Counted from the first letter of the stretch, positions 47,592 to 58,362 are shown. The stretch: DNA of 64,000 bases from Thauera sedimentorum (GCF_014489115.1 NZ_JACTAH010000001.1:1674001-1738000), one strand, 5' to 3'. The notes: generated by a model not told the origin, from the letters alone. Numbers and translations: made by a program.

Positions 47592-48553
47592 CGCGCGACG
47601 GCCTCGATCGCGTCGCCGATGCGCCGGACCGCGCGGGACGGCACTTCTCCCAGTGCGGTGACCAGATGGCCATCCACACGCCGCTTGTAGATATTGATCG
47701 AACCGGCCTTGAACGGCGACTCCTCGCCCACCGGCTGGCCGGGCTCCACCGGCTCGATGAACACCGAGATGGTCGCCAGCCCGTCGCTGAAGAGCATATG
47801 CACGACCTCTCCACGCCCCTCGCCCAGCGGGCGGCGAACGACCGAGTCGAGCGAGAAACCGGGAAGCGCGTCCTTGAGCACCCACCCGGCCTCGTCCTGG
47901 GTCACCGCGCTGCCACGCGTATTGACCACGCGCCAGTCGTCGTTCTTGCGGTAACGCGGCGACAGCGAGTCGCGGTCCACATCGCCGATCCGAACTTCGC
48001 TGAAGGTAAACTGCTCGATGATCTCGCCACCCTCGTCGACCATGCGCGCCTTGAGCAACAGCCCGGACTTCCGTTCCGCCCAGAGCATGTGGCCGTAGCG
48101 CAGGTCGTCGCGCGGATCGAGGATGATCAACTGGCTGTCATGGCCCGCCACCCGCGCGGTCTCGCCCTTGCGGATGCGGTAGTTCTCGGCAAGTCCGGCA
48201 AAGGACGCCGGGATGCGCGCCGGAAACGCGCGACGCCCGCCCGGTTCGTCGATGATCACGACCTTCTGCTCGGGCAGCACGCAGCGCACCGCGCTGTTGG
48301 AGCGGATCACCTCGCGCGGGCTGCCGTCGAGCACCTCGAGCCGCTCGTGCTCGCCGGTGGCGTCCACGAGATGGGCGATGCGCGACGTTTCGAACTGGCG
48401 TCCGGCCTGGTAAATAAAGGTGCCGGAATAATTGAGTTGCCTGGACGCGGAGGCGATACGCCCGAGCCAGGACAGCGGATCGTCGGGTGCTTCGGCGCGG
48501 ACCGGCATCGCCATTGCCGCACCGAGGCAGAACACAGCAAGCAGACGCCTCAT
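47588..48553 (-). CDS. rseB: Sigma-E regulatory protein RseB/MucB
   Basis: A 321-residue periplasmic protein with signal peptide LLAVFCLGAAMAMPVRAEA. It has a LolA-like N-terminal domain (SASRQLNYSGTFIYQAG, RIAHLVDATGEHERLEVLDG) and a C-terminal domain (DGLATISVFIEP). It protects the anti-sigma factor RseA from DegS cleavage and senses mislocalised lipopolysaccharide or lipoprotein. It overlaps both rseA (ATGA) and rseC. Confidence 0.95.
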   Translation of the reverse strand: MRRLLAVFCLGAAMAMPVRAEAPDDPLSWLGRIASASRQLNYSGTFIYQAGRQFETSRIAHLVDATGEHERLEVLDGSPREVIRSNSAVRCVLPEQKVVIIDEPGGRRAFPARIPASFAGLAENYRIRKGETARVAGHDSQLIILDPRDDLRYGHMLWAERKSGLLLKARMVDEGGEIIEQFTFSEVRIGDVDRDSLSPRYRKNDDWRVVNTRGSAVTQDEAGWVLKDALPGFSLDSVVRRPLGEGRGEVVHMLFSDGLATISVFIEPVEPGQPVGEESPFKAGSINIYKRRVDGHLVTALGEVPSRAVRRIGDAIEAVAR

Positions 48554-49095
48554 CGACCAGCTTCCGGCTGGAGTTCCGACACGGTGCGCACATACTGCAC
48601 CGCACCCGGCAGAGGTCCGCCGCTCATGGCCTGGTGGGCAAACACGTATTCGCGATGCGGATCGGGCGTCGTTGCGCGAGCGTCCTGCCGCAGACCCACC
48701 ACGCTGGCCTGCTGCTCGACCACCGGTGCCGAGACCGCCGCAAGTTCCACTCCGCCGGTGTCCTGCGACGAGATGGTATGCGCCACCCAGCCGACCGCCG
48801 CCACCCCCATCAGCGATGCGGCCACCGGCATCACCGACTGCCAGACCGACCTGCGCGCCCCGCTGGCCGCCGCCCGGGCCGGTGCGAACACCACCGGCTC
48901 CCGTTCGACCTCGGCCATCACACGCGACACGAAGTCCTGCGAACCACCCTGCTCTCCGCGCAGCACGTCGCCGATCAGGCACCAGGTATCCCAATCCCTG
49001 CGCGCAGACGGATCGCGCTTCAGGGTATCGAACATGGCCGCCATCGAATGTTCGTCCAGGCTGCCGTCGAGCAGGGTCGACAATTTGTCCTTCAT
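48550..49095 (-). CDS. rseA: Anti-sigma-E factor RseA/MucA
   Basis: A 181-residue single-pass membrane protein. The cytoplasmic N-terminal domain (MKDKLSTLLDGSLDEHSMAAMFDTLKRDPSARRDWDTWCLIGDVLRG) binds the sigma factor; a membrane helix near residues 90-108 (VMPVAASLMGVAAVGWVAH) leads to a periplasmic tail. Regulated cleavage would release RpoE. A GTG three codons earlier is an alternative start. It lies 12 bases downstream of rpoE. Confidence 0.93.
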   Translation of the reverse strand: MKDKLSTLLDGSLDEHSMAAMFDTLKRDPSARRDWDTWCLIGDVLRGEQGGSQDFVSRVMAEVEREPVVFAPARAAASGARRSVWQSVMPVAASLMGVAAVGWVAHTISSQDTGGVELAAVSAPVVEQQASVVGLRQDARATTPDPHREYVFAHQAMSGGPLPGAVQYVRTVSELQPEAGR

Positions 49096-49107
49096 GAGTA
49101 CCACCCA

Positions 49108-49707
49108 CTACCAACGTTTGTCAGGAGCCGTATCCAGCAACGGCCGCAGTCTTTCTGCAATCGCCTCGCGCGCACGGAAGATCCGCGAGCGCACCGTCCC
49201 GATGGGACAATCCATGATGCCGGCGATCTCCTCGTAGCTCAGCCCCTCGATCTCGCGCAGCATTATCGCCGTGCGCAATTCCTCGGGCAGCGCTGCCATC
49301 GCCTCTTCAACCGTCTCGCCGATCTGGCGCGTCATCATCAGCCGCTCGGGCGTGTTGATGTCACGCAACTGATCGCCTTCCTCGAAGGTTTCTGCCTCCT
49401 CCGAATCGAACTCCGTAGAGGTCGGCGCACGCCGCCCCTGCGACACCAGGAAGTTCTTCGCCGTATTGATGCCGATGCGATACAACCAGGTGTAAAACGC
49501 ACTATCGCCCCGAAACGAACCCAAGGCACGATAGGCCTTGATGAAGGTTTCCTGCGCGACATCTTCCACTTCGGCCGGATCGCGGATCAGGCGCGACAAC
49601 AGCCTGTGCAGCTTGCGCTGGTACTTTGACACCAGCAAGCCGAAGGCTTGCTTGTCGCCGCGCTGTACGCGTTCGACAAGCAACTGATCGATTTCGCGAT
49701 CGCTCAT
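49108..49707 (-). CDS. rpoE: RNA polymerase sigma factor RpoE/AlgU
   Basis: A 199-residue ECF sigma factor for envelope stress. Region 2 contains KLHRLLSRLIRDPAEVEDVAQETFIKAYRAL and FYTWLYRIGINTAKNFL; region 4 contains LREIEGLSYEEIAGIMDCPIGTVRSRIFRAR. This is the canonical RpoE/AlgU subgroup, followed by its own regulators. The 214 bases upstream, shared with divergent nadB, have TATACT and TATAAC elements, but I could not fix a sigma-E autoregulated promoter. Confidence 0.97.
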   Translation of the reverse strand: MSDREIDQLLVERVQRGDKQAFGLLVSKYQRKLHRLLSRLIRDPAEVEDVAQETFIKAYRALGSFRGDSAFYTWLYRIGINTAKNFLVSQGRRAPTSTEFDSEEAETFEEGDQLRDINTPERLMMTRQIGETVEEAMAALPEELRTAIMLREIEGLSYEEIAGIMDCPIGTVRSRIFRAREAIAERLRPLLDTAPDKRW

Positions 49708-49921
49708 GAGCAGGTCGTTGTTATACGTTGGGGATCAAACCGCCGAAGTATAAGCGACCCGCCACATGCACGGCAAAACCGCGGCCTAACCGAGAGACAG
49801 GACGCCCCATGAATAGTTCAGACGCCGCAAGGGCTTTGTCCGCCGCAGACCGCTGAATCGGCCAGACACCGCGTCCGTGCTATATTTCGCCGGTCCACAG
49901 CCTGCCTGGAAGCAACCGATC

Positions 49922-51499
<1,578 letters not shown>

Positions 51500-51509
51500 G
51501 CCGCCCCCT

Positions 51510-51582
51510 GTAGGAGCGGGCTTGCCCGCGATAGAGCGGTTGATTCTCCCATGCACCGCATCGCGGGCAAGCCCGCTCCTAC
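51510..51582. repeat. REP-like inverted repeat, copy 3
   Basis: Arms GTAGGAGCGGGCTTGCCCGC plus GAT (51510-51532) and the exact inverse at 51560-51582 flank 27 bases. It lies between convergent nadB and the YgfX-like gene; its right edge holds the TAG stop codon of the latter. The stem could terminate both transcripts. Confidence 0.9.
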
Positions 51583-51992
51583 ATGCCGTGACCGGACGAT
51601 GCTCCGGCCTTGTGCCGCAGCCAGATGCGCAGGCGGCGCCAGCCTCCGGCCGGCAGCGAATCGGGCGCCAGCATCAGGGCGCCACGCCGTCCCTCATCGC
51701 TTACCCAGTGCAGCCAGATGGCCCAACCGAAATCGGTCGTGGATGCAAGCACGCGCAGCCTGCCGTCCTCGCCAAGCTCGAACCACCCGTCATCACCTAG
51801 CAACAGCGAACCGGCAGCCTGCCGCCGCAGCACGAGCCATAGCGAGACAAGCACCGCCGCGACCATCGCGGCCGAGAGCACAAGAGGCAGCGCGGAAAAC
51901 AACAACGCCGATGCCGCGATGCCATGCATCGCGAACATCAGCGTCTGTATGCGGACCGAAGGCCGCAGAGTCAGCCTGAGCGGGTAACGCAT
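51579..51992 (-). CDS. YgfX/CptA-like small membrane protein
   Basis: A 137-residue protein with two adjacent membrane helices (MFAMHGIAASALLFSALPLVL, AAMVAAVLVSLWLVL) and a soluble C-terminal domain with conserved tryptophans (FGWAIWLHW; GGWRRLRIWLRH). This matches the YgfX family, which in E. coli is paired with SdhE (a proposed antitoxin, and flavinylation factor) and is genomically near nadB. No sdhE is adjacent here. A GTG at 52004 is an alternative start. The stop codon TAG is contributed by the REP-like repeat. Confidence 0.75.
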   Translation of the reverse strand: MRYPLRLTLRPSVRIQTLMFAMHGIAASALLFSALPLVLSAAMVAAVLVSLWLVLRRQAAGSLLLGDDGWFELGEDGRLRVLASTTDFGWAIWLHWVSDEGRRGALMLAPDSLPAGGWRRLRIWLRHKAGASSGHGM

Positions 51993-52023
51993 CGCGCGCG
52001 GCACCCGCTTCAGGCTGGCGGAC

Positions 52024-53262
52024 TTACTTCACCCGGCGGAACACCAGCGTGCCGTTGGTGCCGCCGAAACCGAAGTTGTTCTTCAGCGCAACATCGATCT
52101 GCATCGGGCGGGCGACGTTGGCGCAGTAGTCCAGATCGCACTCCGGGTCCTGCTCGAAGATGTTGATCGTCGGCGGCGAAATCTGGTGATGCACCGCCAG
52201 CGCGGTGAACACCGACTCCAGTCCGCCGGCACCACCCAGCAGGTGACCGGTCATCGACTTGGTGGAGTTCACCACCAGCTTCTTGGCGTTATCCACGCCG
52301 AAGGCCAGCTTGATCGCCTCGGTCTCGTTCTTGTCGCCGAGCGGCGTCGAGGTGCCGTGGGCGTTCAGGTACTGCACCTCGTCCGGATTCACGCCGGCAT
52401 TCTTCATGGCGTTGGCCATGCTGCGGCGCGGACCGTCGGTGTCCGGCGCGGTCATGTGGAAGGCGTCGCCGCTCATGCCGAAGCCGGCAATCTCGGCGTA
52501 GATCTTCGCGCCACGCTTGACCGCATGTTCGTACTCTTCGAGCACCATCACGCCAGCGCCTTCGCCGAGCACGAAGCCGTCGCGGTCCTTGTCCCACGGA
52601 CGGCTGGCGGTTGCCGGGTCGTCGTTGCGGGTGGACAGCGCCTTGGCCGACGAGAAGCCGCCGATGGCCAGGTTGGTGACGGTGGATTCGGCACCGCCGC
52701 ACACCATCACGTCGGCGTCGCCGTATTCGATCATGCGCGCGCTGGAGCCAATGGCGTGCAGGCCGGTGGTGCACGCGGTGACCACCGCGAGGTTGGGCCC
52801 CTTCATGCTGAACATGATCGACAGGTTGCCGGAGATCATGTTGATGATGGTGCCGGGAATGAAGAAGGGCGAGATCTTGCGCGGACCGCCGGCAAGATAG
52901 TCGTCGTGGGTTTCTTCGATCATCGGCAGGCCGCCGATGCCCGAGCCGATATTCACGCCGATGCGCTCGGCGTTGGCCTCGGTGACCTCGATCCCCGAAT
53001 CGCGGATCGCCTGGATGCCCGCCGCCATACCGTAGTGGATGAACACGTCCATGCGACGCGCTTCCTTGGGCGACAGGTACTCCGAAACGTCAAAGCCCTT
53101 CACTTCGCCGGCGATGCGCGCGGCGAAGGCGCTGGCATCGAAACGGGTGATGGGACCGATGCCGCTCTTGCCGGCGATCAGGTTGTCCCAGGCTTCGGGA
53201 ACGGTATTGCCGACCGGCGAGATCACTCCCAGGCCGGTTACGACGACTCTACGACGCGACAC
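52024..53262 (-). CDS. fabF: 3-oxoacyl-[acyl-carrier-protein] synthase II
   Basis: A 412-residue condensing enzyme for fatty acid elongation. The catalytic cysteine is in VTACTTGLHAIG, with His in NAHGTSTPLGD, Lys in STKSMTGHLLGGAGG and His/Phe gate NNFGFGGTNG. The start is GTG at 53262 with GGAG seven bases upstream, which gives the usual length; the open frame extends six codons more. It is separated from acpP by 124 bases that contain a perfect 30-base palindrome. Confidence 0.97.
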   Translation of the reverse strand: MSRRRVVVTGLGVISPVGNTVPEAWDNLIAGKSGIGPITRFDASAFAARIAGEVKGFDVSEYLSPKEARRMDVFIHYGMAAGIQAIRDSGIEVTEANAERIGVNIGSGIGGLPMIEETHDDYLAGGPRKISPFFIPGTIINMISGNLSIMFSMKGPNLAVVTACTTGLHAIGSSARMIEYGDADVMVCGGAESTVTNLAIGGFSSAKALSTRNDDPATASRPWDKDRDGFVLGEGAGVMVLEEYEHAVKRGAKIYAEIAGFGMSGDAFHMTAPDTDGPRRSMANAMKNAGVNPDEVQYLNAHGTSTPLGDKNETEAIKLAFGVDNAKKLVVNSTKSMTGHLLGGAGGLESVFTALAVHHQISPPTINIFEQDPECDLDYCANVARPMQIDVALKNNFGFGGTNGTLVFRRVK

Positions 53263-53326
53263 AGGCAGCTCCGTAAGCAAACAATGCGGAGAATTCGGAA
53301 CGTATCAATGGAACGTTTCAAGACCA

Positions 53327-53356
53327 GTCCGGGCCCCGCAGCTGCGGGGCCCGGAC
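53327..53356. repeat. Perfect 30-base palindrome between acpP and fabF
   Basis: Half-site GTCCGGGCCCCGCAG is followed directly by its complement. As RNA it forms a very stable GC-rich hairpin with no T-run after it, so it is more likely a processing or mRNA-stabilising element, or a weak attenuator, than a full terminator. Confidence 0.9.
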
Positions 53357-53386
53357 GGCTGGCGGCTGGTGAGCCGCGATGAGGCT

Positions 53387-53626
53387 TTACTTCTTCAGAT
53401 GGGCGTTGACGTAGTCGATCGCCTGCTGAACGTTGGTGATCTTCTCGGCTTCCTCGTCCGGAATCTCGCACTCGAACTCTTCTTCCAGCGCCATGACCAG
53501 TTCCACGGTGTCCAGCGAATCCGCGCCCAGATCGTCCACGAACGAAGACTCGTTCTTGATCTCCGATTCGTTCACGCCAAGTTGCTCAGCGACGATCTTC
53601 TTGACGCGCTGTTCGATGTTCTCCAT
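53387..53626 (-). CDS. acpP: Acyl carrier protein
   Basis: A 79-residue acidic four-helix protein that carries acyl chains on phosphopantetheine at the serine of [18 protein letters not shown]. The start is fixed by AAGGAG and gives the standard length. It is flanked by hairpins on both sides (53663-53698 and 53327-53356), consistent with independent, high-level expression of ACP relative to fabG and fabF. It is strongly conserved. Confidence 0.98.
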   Translation of the reverse strand: MENIEQRVKKIVAEQLGVNESEIKNESSFVDDLGADSLDTVELVMALEEEFECEIPDEEAEKITNVQQAIDYVNAHLKK

Positions 53627-53662
53627 GAACAAACTCCTTCCCTGAAAGATGCAGGTGTATAA

Positions 53663-53698
53663 GAAAAAAAGCCGGCGTATTCTACCAAAAAGCGCCGG
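53663..53698 (-). terminator. Hairpin with T-run between fabG and acpP
   Basis: On the reverse strand CCGGCG and CGCCGG enclose a 15-base AT-rich loop and are followed by CTTTTTTTC. It probably ends or attenuates the plsX-fabH-fabD-fabG transcript before acpP. Confidence 0.75.
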
Positions 53699-53719
53699 AA
53701 CCGCTATCGCGGCGTACGA

Positions 53720-54475
53720 TTACGACATGTACATGCCGCCGTTGACATGCAGGGTCGTGCCGGTAACGTAAGCGGCGGCCGGCGAGGCCAGGAAGGCCAC
53801 CGCGGCGGCGATCTCCTCGGGCTTGCCCAGACGGCCGAGCGCGATGTTGCCCAGCAGCGCGTCGCGGGCGGCATCCGGCAGCGCGCGGGTCATGTCGGTG
53901 TCGATGAAGCCGGGCGCCACACAGTTGACCGTGATGTTACGGCTGCCGAGTTCGCGCGCCAGCGCGCGGCTCATGCCGGCCACGCCGGCCTTCGCTGCAG
54001 CATAGTTCGCCTGGCCGGGATTGCCCGCACTTCCCACCACCGAGGTGATGCTGACGATGCGCCCGTAGCGCGCCTTCATCATGCCGCGCATCACCAGCCG
54101 GCTCATGCGGAAGACCGCCTTGAGGTTGGTGTCGAGCACCGCATCCCACTCTTCGTCCTTCATGCGCATGGCGATGTTGTCGCGGGTGATGCCGGCGTTG
54201 TTCACCAGCACCGCCACCGCACCGAAACGCTTCTCGACCTCGCCGACCAGCGCCTCGCAGGCGGCCGCGTCGGTGACGTTGAGCACCATGCCCGCACCCT
54301 TCAGCCCTGCCTCATTGATCGCCTTGTCGATGTCGGCCGCGCCACCTTCCGAGGTGGCGGTGCCGACCACCGTGGCGCCCAGGCGGCCGAGTTCCATCAG
54401 CACGGCGCGGCCGATGCCGCGCGATGCGCCGGTAACCAGGGTAACCTGCCCTTCCATGCTGAACACATTGCTCAT
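53720..54475 (-). CDS. fabG: 3-oxoacyl-[acyl-carrier-protein] reductase
   Basis: A 251-residue short-chain dehydrogenase that reduces 3-oxoacyl-ACP with NADPH. It has TGASRGIGRA (cofactor), NNAGITRDN, the SITSVVGSAGNPGQANYAAAKAG stretch with Ser-Tyr-Lys, and the C-terminal TTLHVNGGMYMS. The start ATG overlaps the fabD stop by four bases. It is five residues or so longer at the N-terminus than E. coli FabG. Confidence 0.97.
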   Translation of the reverse strand: MSNVFSMEGQVTLVTGASRGIGRAVLMELGRLGATVVGTATSEGGAADIDKAINEAGLKGAGMVLNVTDAAACEALVGEVEKRFGAVAVLVNNAGITRDNIAMRMKDEEWDAVLDTNLKAVFRMSRLVMRGMMKARYGRIVSITSVVGSAGNPGQANYAAAKAGVAGMSRALARELGSRNITVNCVAPGFIDTDMTRALPDAARDALLGNIALGRLGKPEEIAAAVAFLASPAAAYVTGTTLHVNGGMYMS

Positions 54476-55413
54476 TGTGCTTGCCCCTTCACGGCCGCGA
54501 TGGCCTGTTCCAGACTGGCGGCGTCGTGTGCCGAACCGCCTTCCACTTCCTTGGCGATGCGCTTGCTCATGCCGGCCAGCACCTTGCCCGGGCCGCACTC
54601 GATGACATGGCTCATGCCGCGCCGCCCCATCTCCTGCACGGTCTCGATCCAGCGCACCGGCGAGAAGGCCTGGCGCACCAGCGCGTCGCGGATCTTCTCG
54701 GGCTCGTCATAGACGGCCACGTCGACGTTGTTCAGCACGGCGATCTGCGGCTTGGCGATGGCCACCCCGGCCAGGCGCTCGGCCAGGCGCTCGGCGGCGG
54801 GCTTCATCAGCGCGCAATGGAAAGGCGCGGACACCGGCAGCAACACCGCGCGCTTGGCGCCCTTGGCCTTGGCCAGTTCGACCGCACGCTCGACCGCCGC
54901 CTTGGCGCCGGCGATGACGATCTGGCCCGGCGCGTTCAGGTTGGCCGCTTCGACCACTTCACCTTGCGCAGCTTCGGCGCAGGCCTCGCGCACCGCATCG
55001 GCCTCCAGGCCGAGCAGTGCAGCCATCGCGCCCTCGCCGGCCGGCACCGCCTCCTGCATGGCCTGGGCGCGGAAACGCACCAGCGGCACCGCATCGGCAA
55101 AGGCCAGCGCACCGGCAGCGACCAGCGCGGAATATTCGCCCAGGCTGTGGCCGGCCACCATCGCGGGCAGCGGACCGCCCGCGGCCTGCCAGGCGCGCCA
55201 GGCGGCCACGCCGGCGGTCAGCATCAGCGGCTGGGTGTTAACAGTGAGCGCCAGGCGCTCGGCCGGGCCATCGCACACCATCTGCCAGAGATCTTCGCCC
55301 AGGGCCTCGGAGGCCTCGGCAAAGGTGGCGCGGATCACCGCGCTTTCGCCGTAGCCGGCCATCATGCCGACCGACTGGGAACCCTGTCCCGGGAAAACCA
55401 GCGCAAAGCTCAT
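54472..55413 (-). CDS. fabD: Malonyl CoA-acyl carrier protein transacylase
   Basis: A 313-residue enzyme that loads malonyl groups onto ACP. The oxyanion segment is FPGQGSQSVGM, the nucleophile serine is in AGHSLGEYSAL, an Arg lies in PLVRFRAQAMQ and the His in PVSAPFHCALMKPA. It has the standard length; the ATG chosen begins MSFALVFPGQG. It is 57 bases after fabH and overlaps fabG. Confidence 0.97.
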   Translation of the reverse strand: MSFALVFPGQGSQSVGMMAGYGESAVIRATFAEASEALGEDLWQMVCDGPAERLALTVNTQPLMLTAGVAAWRAWQAAGGPLPAMVAGHSLGEYSALVAAGALAFADAVPLVRFRAQAMQEAVPAGEGAMAALLGLEADAVREACAEAAQGEVVEAANLNAPGQIVIAGAKAAVERAVELAKAKGAKRAVLLPVSAPFHCALMKPAAERLAERLAGVAIAKPQIAVLNNVDVAVYDEPEKIRDALVRQAFSPVRWIETVQEMGRRGMSHVIECGPGKVLAGMSKRIAKEVEGGSAHDAASLEQAIAAVKGQAQ

Positions 55414-55470
55414 CTTGCCTCCCACGTTTCGCCACGGCGCAGCGCCGCGGCGTCATTCACAAAGGATCAA

Positions 55471-56436
55471 TCAGAAATCGAGCAGGGCCGCGCCCCAGGT
55501 GAAGCCGCCACCCACGCCTTCGAGGATCACCCGATGACCCGGGCGGATACGCCCGTCGCGCACCGCGAGGTCGAGCGCGAGCGGAATCGAGGCGGCCGAG
55601 GTGTTGCCGTGGCGGTCAACCGTGGTGATCACCCGGTCCATAGACATGCCCAGACGCTTGGCGGTGGCCTGCAGGATGCGGATGTTGGCCTGATGCGGGA
55701 TCAGCCAGTCCACCTGGGCGGGCAGCGCGCCGGCCTGCTCCAGCACTTCGAGCGCGACGTCGCCCAGCACCTTGACCGCAAACTTGAATACCGACTGGCC
55801 GTCCATGCGCAGGAAGGGGTCACCGATCACCTGGCCGGAGGCCACGCCGCCGGGCACGCACAGGATGGGGTGGTGGCTGCCGTCCGCATGCAGCGCACTG
55901 GCGCGGATGCCCGGCGCCTCGCTGGCTTCGAGCACTACCGCGCCGGCGCCATCACCGAACAGCACGCAGGTGCCGCGATCGGACCAGTCGAGGATGCGCG
56001 AGAACACTTCCGCGCCAACCACCAGCGCGCGCTTGTGGCTACCGGAACGGATGAACTTCTCGGCCACGGTGAGCGCATAGACGAAACCACTGCACACCGC
56101 CTGCACGTCGAAGGCCGCCCCGCCGTTGCGGATGCCCAGCTTGGACTGCAGCAGCGCCGCGGTGCTCGGGAAGATGTAGTCCGGCGTCGAGGTGGCGACG
56201 ATGATCAGATCGATGTCGTCCGCATTGCAGCCGGCCGCCTCGATCGCGCGCTCGCAGGCGATGCGCGCCAGCTCGCTGGAACCGACCTCGGCCGGCGCCA
56301 GGTGGCGACTGCGGATGCCGGTGCGCTCGACGATCCATTCGTCCGAGGTATCCACCCCGCGTGCGACCAGGTCGTTGTTGGTGACCGGTTCGCCGGGCAG
56401 ATAGCTGCCGGTGCCGGCAATGCGTGCGTAGATCAT
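55471..56436 (-). CDS. fabH: 3-oxoacyl-[acyl-carrier-protein] synthase III
   Basis: A 321-residue initiating condensing enzyme (acetyl-CoA plus malonyl-ACP). The catalytic Cys is in [12 protein letters not shown], the His in [10 protein letters not shown] and the Asn in [12 protein letters not shown]. The ends are typical ([30 protein letters not shown]). The ATG overlaps the plsX stop by four bases, so the genes are coupled. Confidence 0.97.
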   Translation of the reverse strand: MIYARIAGTGSYLPGEPVTNNDLVARGVDTSDEWIVERTGIRSRHLAPAEVGSSELARIACERAIEAAGCNADDIDLIIVATSTPDYIFPSTAALLQSKLGIRNGGAAFDVQAVCSGFVYALTVAEKFIRSGSHKRALVVGAEVFSRILDWSDRGTCVLFGDGAGAVVLEASEAPGIRASALHADGSHHPILCVPGGVASGQVIGDPFLRMDGQSVFKFAVKVLGDVALEVLEQAGALPAQVDWLIPHQANIRILQATAKRLGMSMDRVITTVDRHGNTSAASIPLALDLAVRDGRIRPGHRVILEGVGGGFTWGAALLDF

Positions 56437-57446
56437 GCTGTTTCCCCGTGGCTCATCGCCGCCATGCGTCCGCCGATGCGTTCGATCAACTGGTTGGCGG
56501 CCGCTTCGGCCGCGCGGTGGATCGCCTGCTCGAAGCCGTAGGCATCCGCCGATCCGTGACTCTTGACCACGACGCCGCGCAGACCCAGCAGCGTGGCGCC
56601 GTTGTAGCTGCGGTGATCGACCCGGCGCTTGAAGGCCTTGAGCGCCGGCAGGGCCACCAGCGCCATCAGCTTGGTCAGCAGGTTGCGGCCGAACTCCTGC
56701 TTGAGGAAGGCGGTGAGCATCTGCGCCAGACCTTCCGAAGTCTTCAGCGCAACGTTGCCGACGAAACCGTCGCACACCACCACATCGGCCGAGCCCCTGT
56801 AGATGTCCTCGACGTTGCCGCAGAAGTTGAGCCCGCTGTCGCGCAGCAGCGCAGAAGCCTGCTTGACGACCTCGTTGCCCTTGATCTCTTCCTCGCCGAT
56901 GTTCAGCAGGCCGACGCGCGGACGCTCGACATGCTCTACCGCCGACACGAGCTGCGAGCCCATGATGCCGAACTGCAGCAGGTGCTCGGCACTGCAATCG
57001 ACGTTGGCGCCCAGGTCGAGCACGTAGATCTGGCCCTTCATGGAGGGCAGCACGGTGGCGATCGCCGGCCGGTCGATGCCCGGCAGCGTCTTCAGCACGA
57101 AGCGCGAAATCGCCATCAGCGCGCCGGTATTGCCGGCGGACACGGCCGCCTGGGCCTCGCCTTGCTTGACCAGATTGATGGCGACCCGCATCGACGAGTC
57201 TTTCTTGTTCTTCATGGCGGTCTGCGGCGCTTCGTCCATGCCCACCACCTGGGAGGCAGGATGAACGCGCAGGCGCTCGCCAAAGGAGGTGGCGGCATCG
57301 CCCAAGGCCGGGCCGAGCGCGTCGGGCTGGCCGACGAGCACGACACGGGCATCGGGATGGCTACGCAGGAAGGCCAGCGCGGCCGGCACGGTCACGTCAG
57401 GACCGTGATCGCCACCCATGCAGTCGATTGCAACGGTGACACCCAT
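56433..57446 (-). CDS. plsX: Phosphate acyltransferase PlsX
   Basis: A 337-residue enzyme that makes acyl-phosphate from acyl-ACP for phospholipid synthesis. It starts [23 protein letters not shown], followed by [32 protein letters not shown] and [18 protein letters not shown]. The chosen ATG has GAGAAG upstream and begins at the conserved N-terminus; seven more codons are open upstream. It follows rpmF after a strong hairpin. Confidence 0.96.
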   Translation of the reverse strand: MGVTVAIDCMGGDHGPDVTVPAALAFLRSHPDARVVLVGQPDALGPALGDAATSFGERLRVHPASQVVGMDEAPQTAMKNKKDSSMRVAINLVKQGEAQAAVSAGNTGALMAISRFVLKTLPGIDRPAIATVLPSMKGQIYVLDLGANVDCSAEHLLQFGIMGSQLVSAVEHVERPRVGLLNIGEEEIKGNEVVKQASALLRDSGLNFCGNVEDIYRGSADVVVCDGFVGNVALKTSEGLAQMLTAFLKQEFGRNLLTKLMALVALPALKAFKRRVDHRSYNGATLLGLRGVVVKSHGSADAYGFEQAIHRAAEAAANQLIERIGGRMAAMSHGETA

Positions 57447-57484
57447 CGGCTTCTCGCGTGGAATCAAACTGAAAATTCAGGACG

Positions 57485-57518
57485 AAAAAACGGCGCATGC
57501 GCCCGAGGCGCTGCGCCG
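57485..57518 (-). terminator. Terminator/attenuator between rpmF and plsX
   Basis: On the reverse strand the stem CGGCGCA/TGCGCCG, with an inner stem GCGCC/GGCGC, is followed by TTTTTT. It probably ends most rpmF transcripts and lets only part continue into plsX-fab. Confidence 0.85.
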
Positions 57519-57540
57519 CCTTGTTCGTGAGGACGGGCGT

Positions 57541-57720
57541 TTATTCGCCCTTGACCTTGACGACCTTCTTGCCGCGGTAGAAACCGTTCGGGCTGATGTG
57601 GTGACGCAGATGCACTTCGCCGGTGGTGGCTTCGACAGCCAGCGGCGGGGTGGTCAGGAAGTCGTGCGCACGATGCATGCCACGCTTGGACGGGGACTTC
57701 TTGTTTTGCTGAACGGCCAT
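57541..57720 (-). CDS. rpmF: 50S ribosomal protein L32
   Basis: A 59-residue ribosomal protein: start [20 protein letters not shown], middle [16 protein letters not shown], end VVKVKGE. It is of the cysteine-free type (no zinc-binding CxxC), as usual in betaproteobacteria. It lies 27 bases downstream of the DUF177 gene and upstream of plsX, the conserved yceD-rpmF-plsX order. Confidence 0.97.
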   Translation of the reverse strand: MAVQQNKKSPSKRGMHRAHDFLTTPPLAVEATTGEVHLRHHISPNGFYRGKKVVKVKGE

Positions 57721-57747
57721 GAATTGCTCCTAAACAATATCTCGCGC

Positions 57748-58263
57748 CTACCGCGGGCCCGAACCGGCCTTCAATCCGGCGAGCACCGCAAAAGGCGATT
57801 TCTTTTCGCCCCCGCCCTCAGGGCGCGGAACCTCACAATCATCGTGTCGCGGCGCAATCGGCAAGGCCAGCAGGATCTCGTCCTCGACCAGGGCCAGGAC
57901 ATCGAAGTCCGCACCTGCCTCGACCGCATCCTGCTCGTCGTCTTCCAGCTCGTCGTCGGGAATCTCCTGACCCACCGGCACGATCAGCAAGCGGGAAGCC
58001 AGCGCCAGCGGCCATTCCATTCCGTCGAGACAGCGCTGGCAGCGCAGCTTCAACGTACCGGAAGCCGTCAGCAGCAGACGCGGCTTGCGATCCTCGCCCA
58101 CCTCGCCGACCAACTCCCAGGCCACTGCACCGGACTCGTCGAACAGCTGATCGACGAGCCGCCCCATACCGGCCACCGCCACCTCGCCACGCAGCACGCG
58201 CGCATCCCGCGCGAACTTGAATGGATCGGCCAGCACGACCGGTTTGGCGCCTTGTTGCGACAT
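57748..58263 (-). CDS. yceD: YceD/DUF177 family protein (23S rRNA accumulation protein)
   Basis: A 171-residue acidic protein. The conserved centre is LRGEVAVAGMGRLVDQL followed by LKLRCQRCLDGMEWPL, where CxxC may bind metal; the C-terminal part contains DEILLALPIAPRHDDC. In E. coli and plants the family is needed for normal 23S rRNA levels. It is divergent from maf and heads the rpmF-plsX-fab cluster. Confidence 0.92.
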   Translation of the reverse strand: MSQQGAKPVVLADPFKFARDARVLRGEVAVAGMGRLVDQLFDESGAVAWELVGEVGEDRKPRLLLTASGTLKLRCQRCLDGMEWPLALASRLLIVPVGQEIPDDELEDDEQDAVEAGADFDVLALVEDEILLALPIAPRHDDCEVPRPEGGGEKKSPFAVLAGLKAGSGPR

Positions 58264-58362
58264 AAGAGGCGCATGATATTATTTTCGGCTTCCCCTGTCA
58301 AAGCAGGCGCTCACCTTGCCACCATGCCGGTCGCAAAGGTTTTCCTGCCGTCCAATCCCCAG

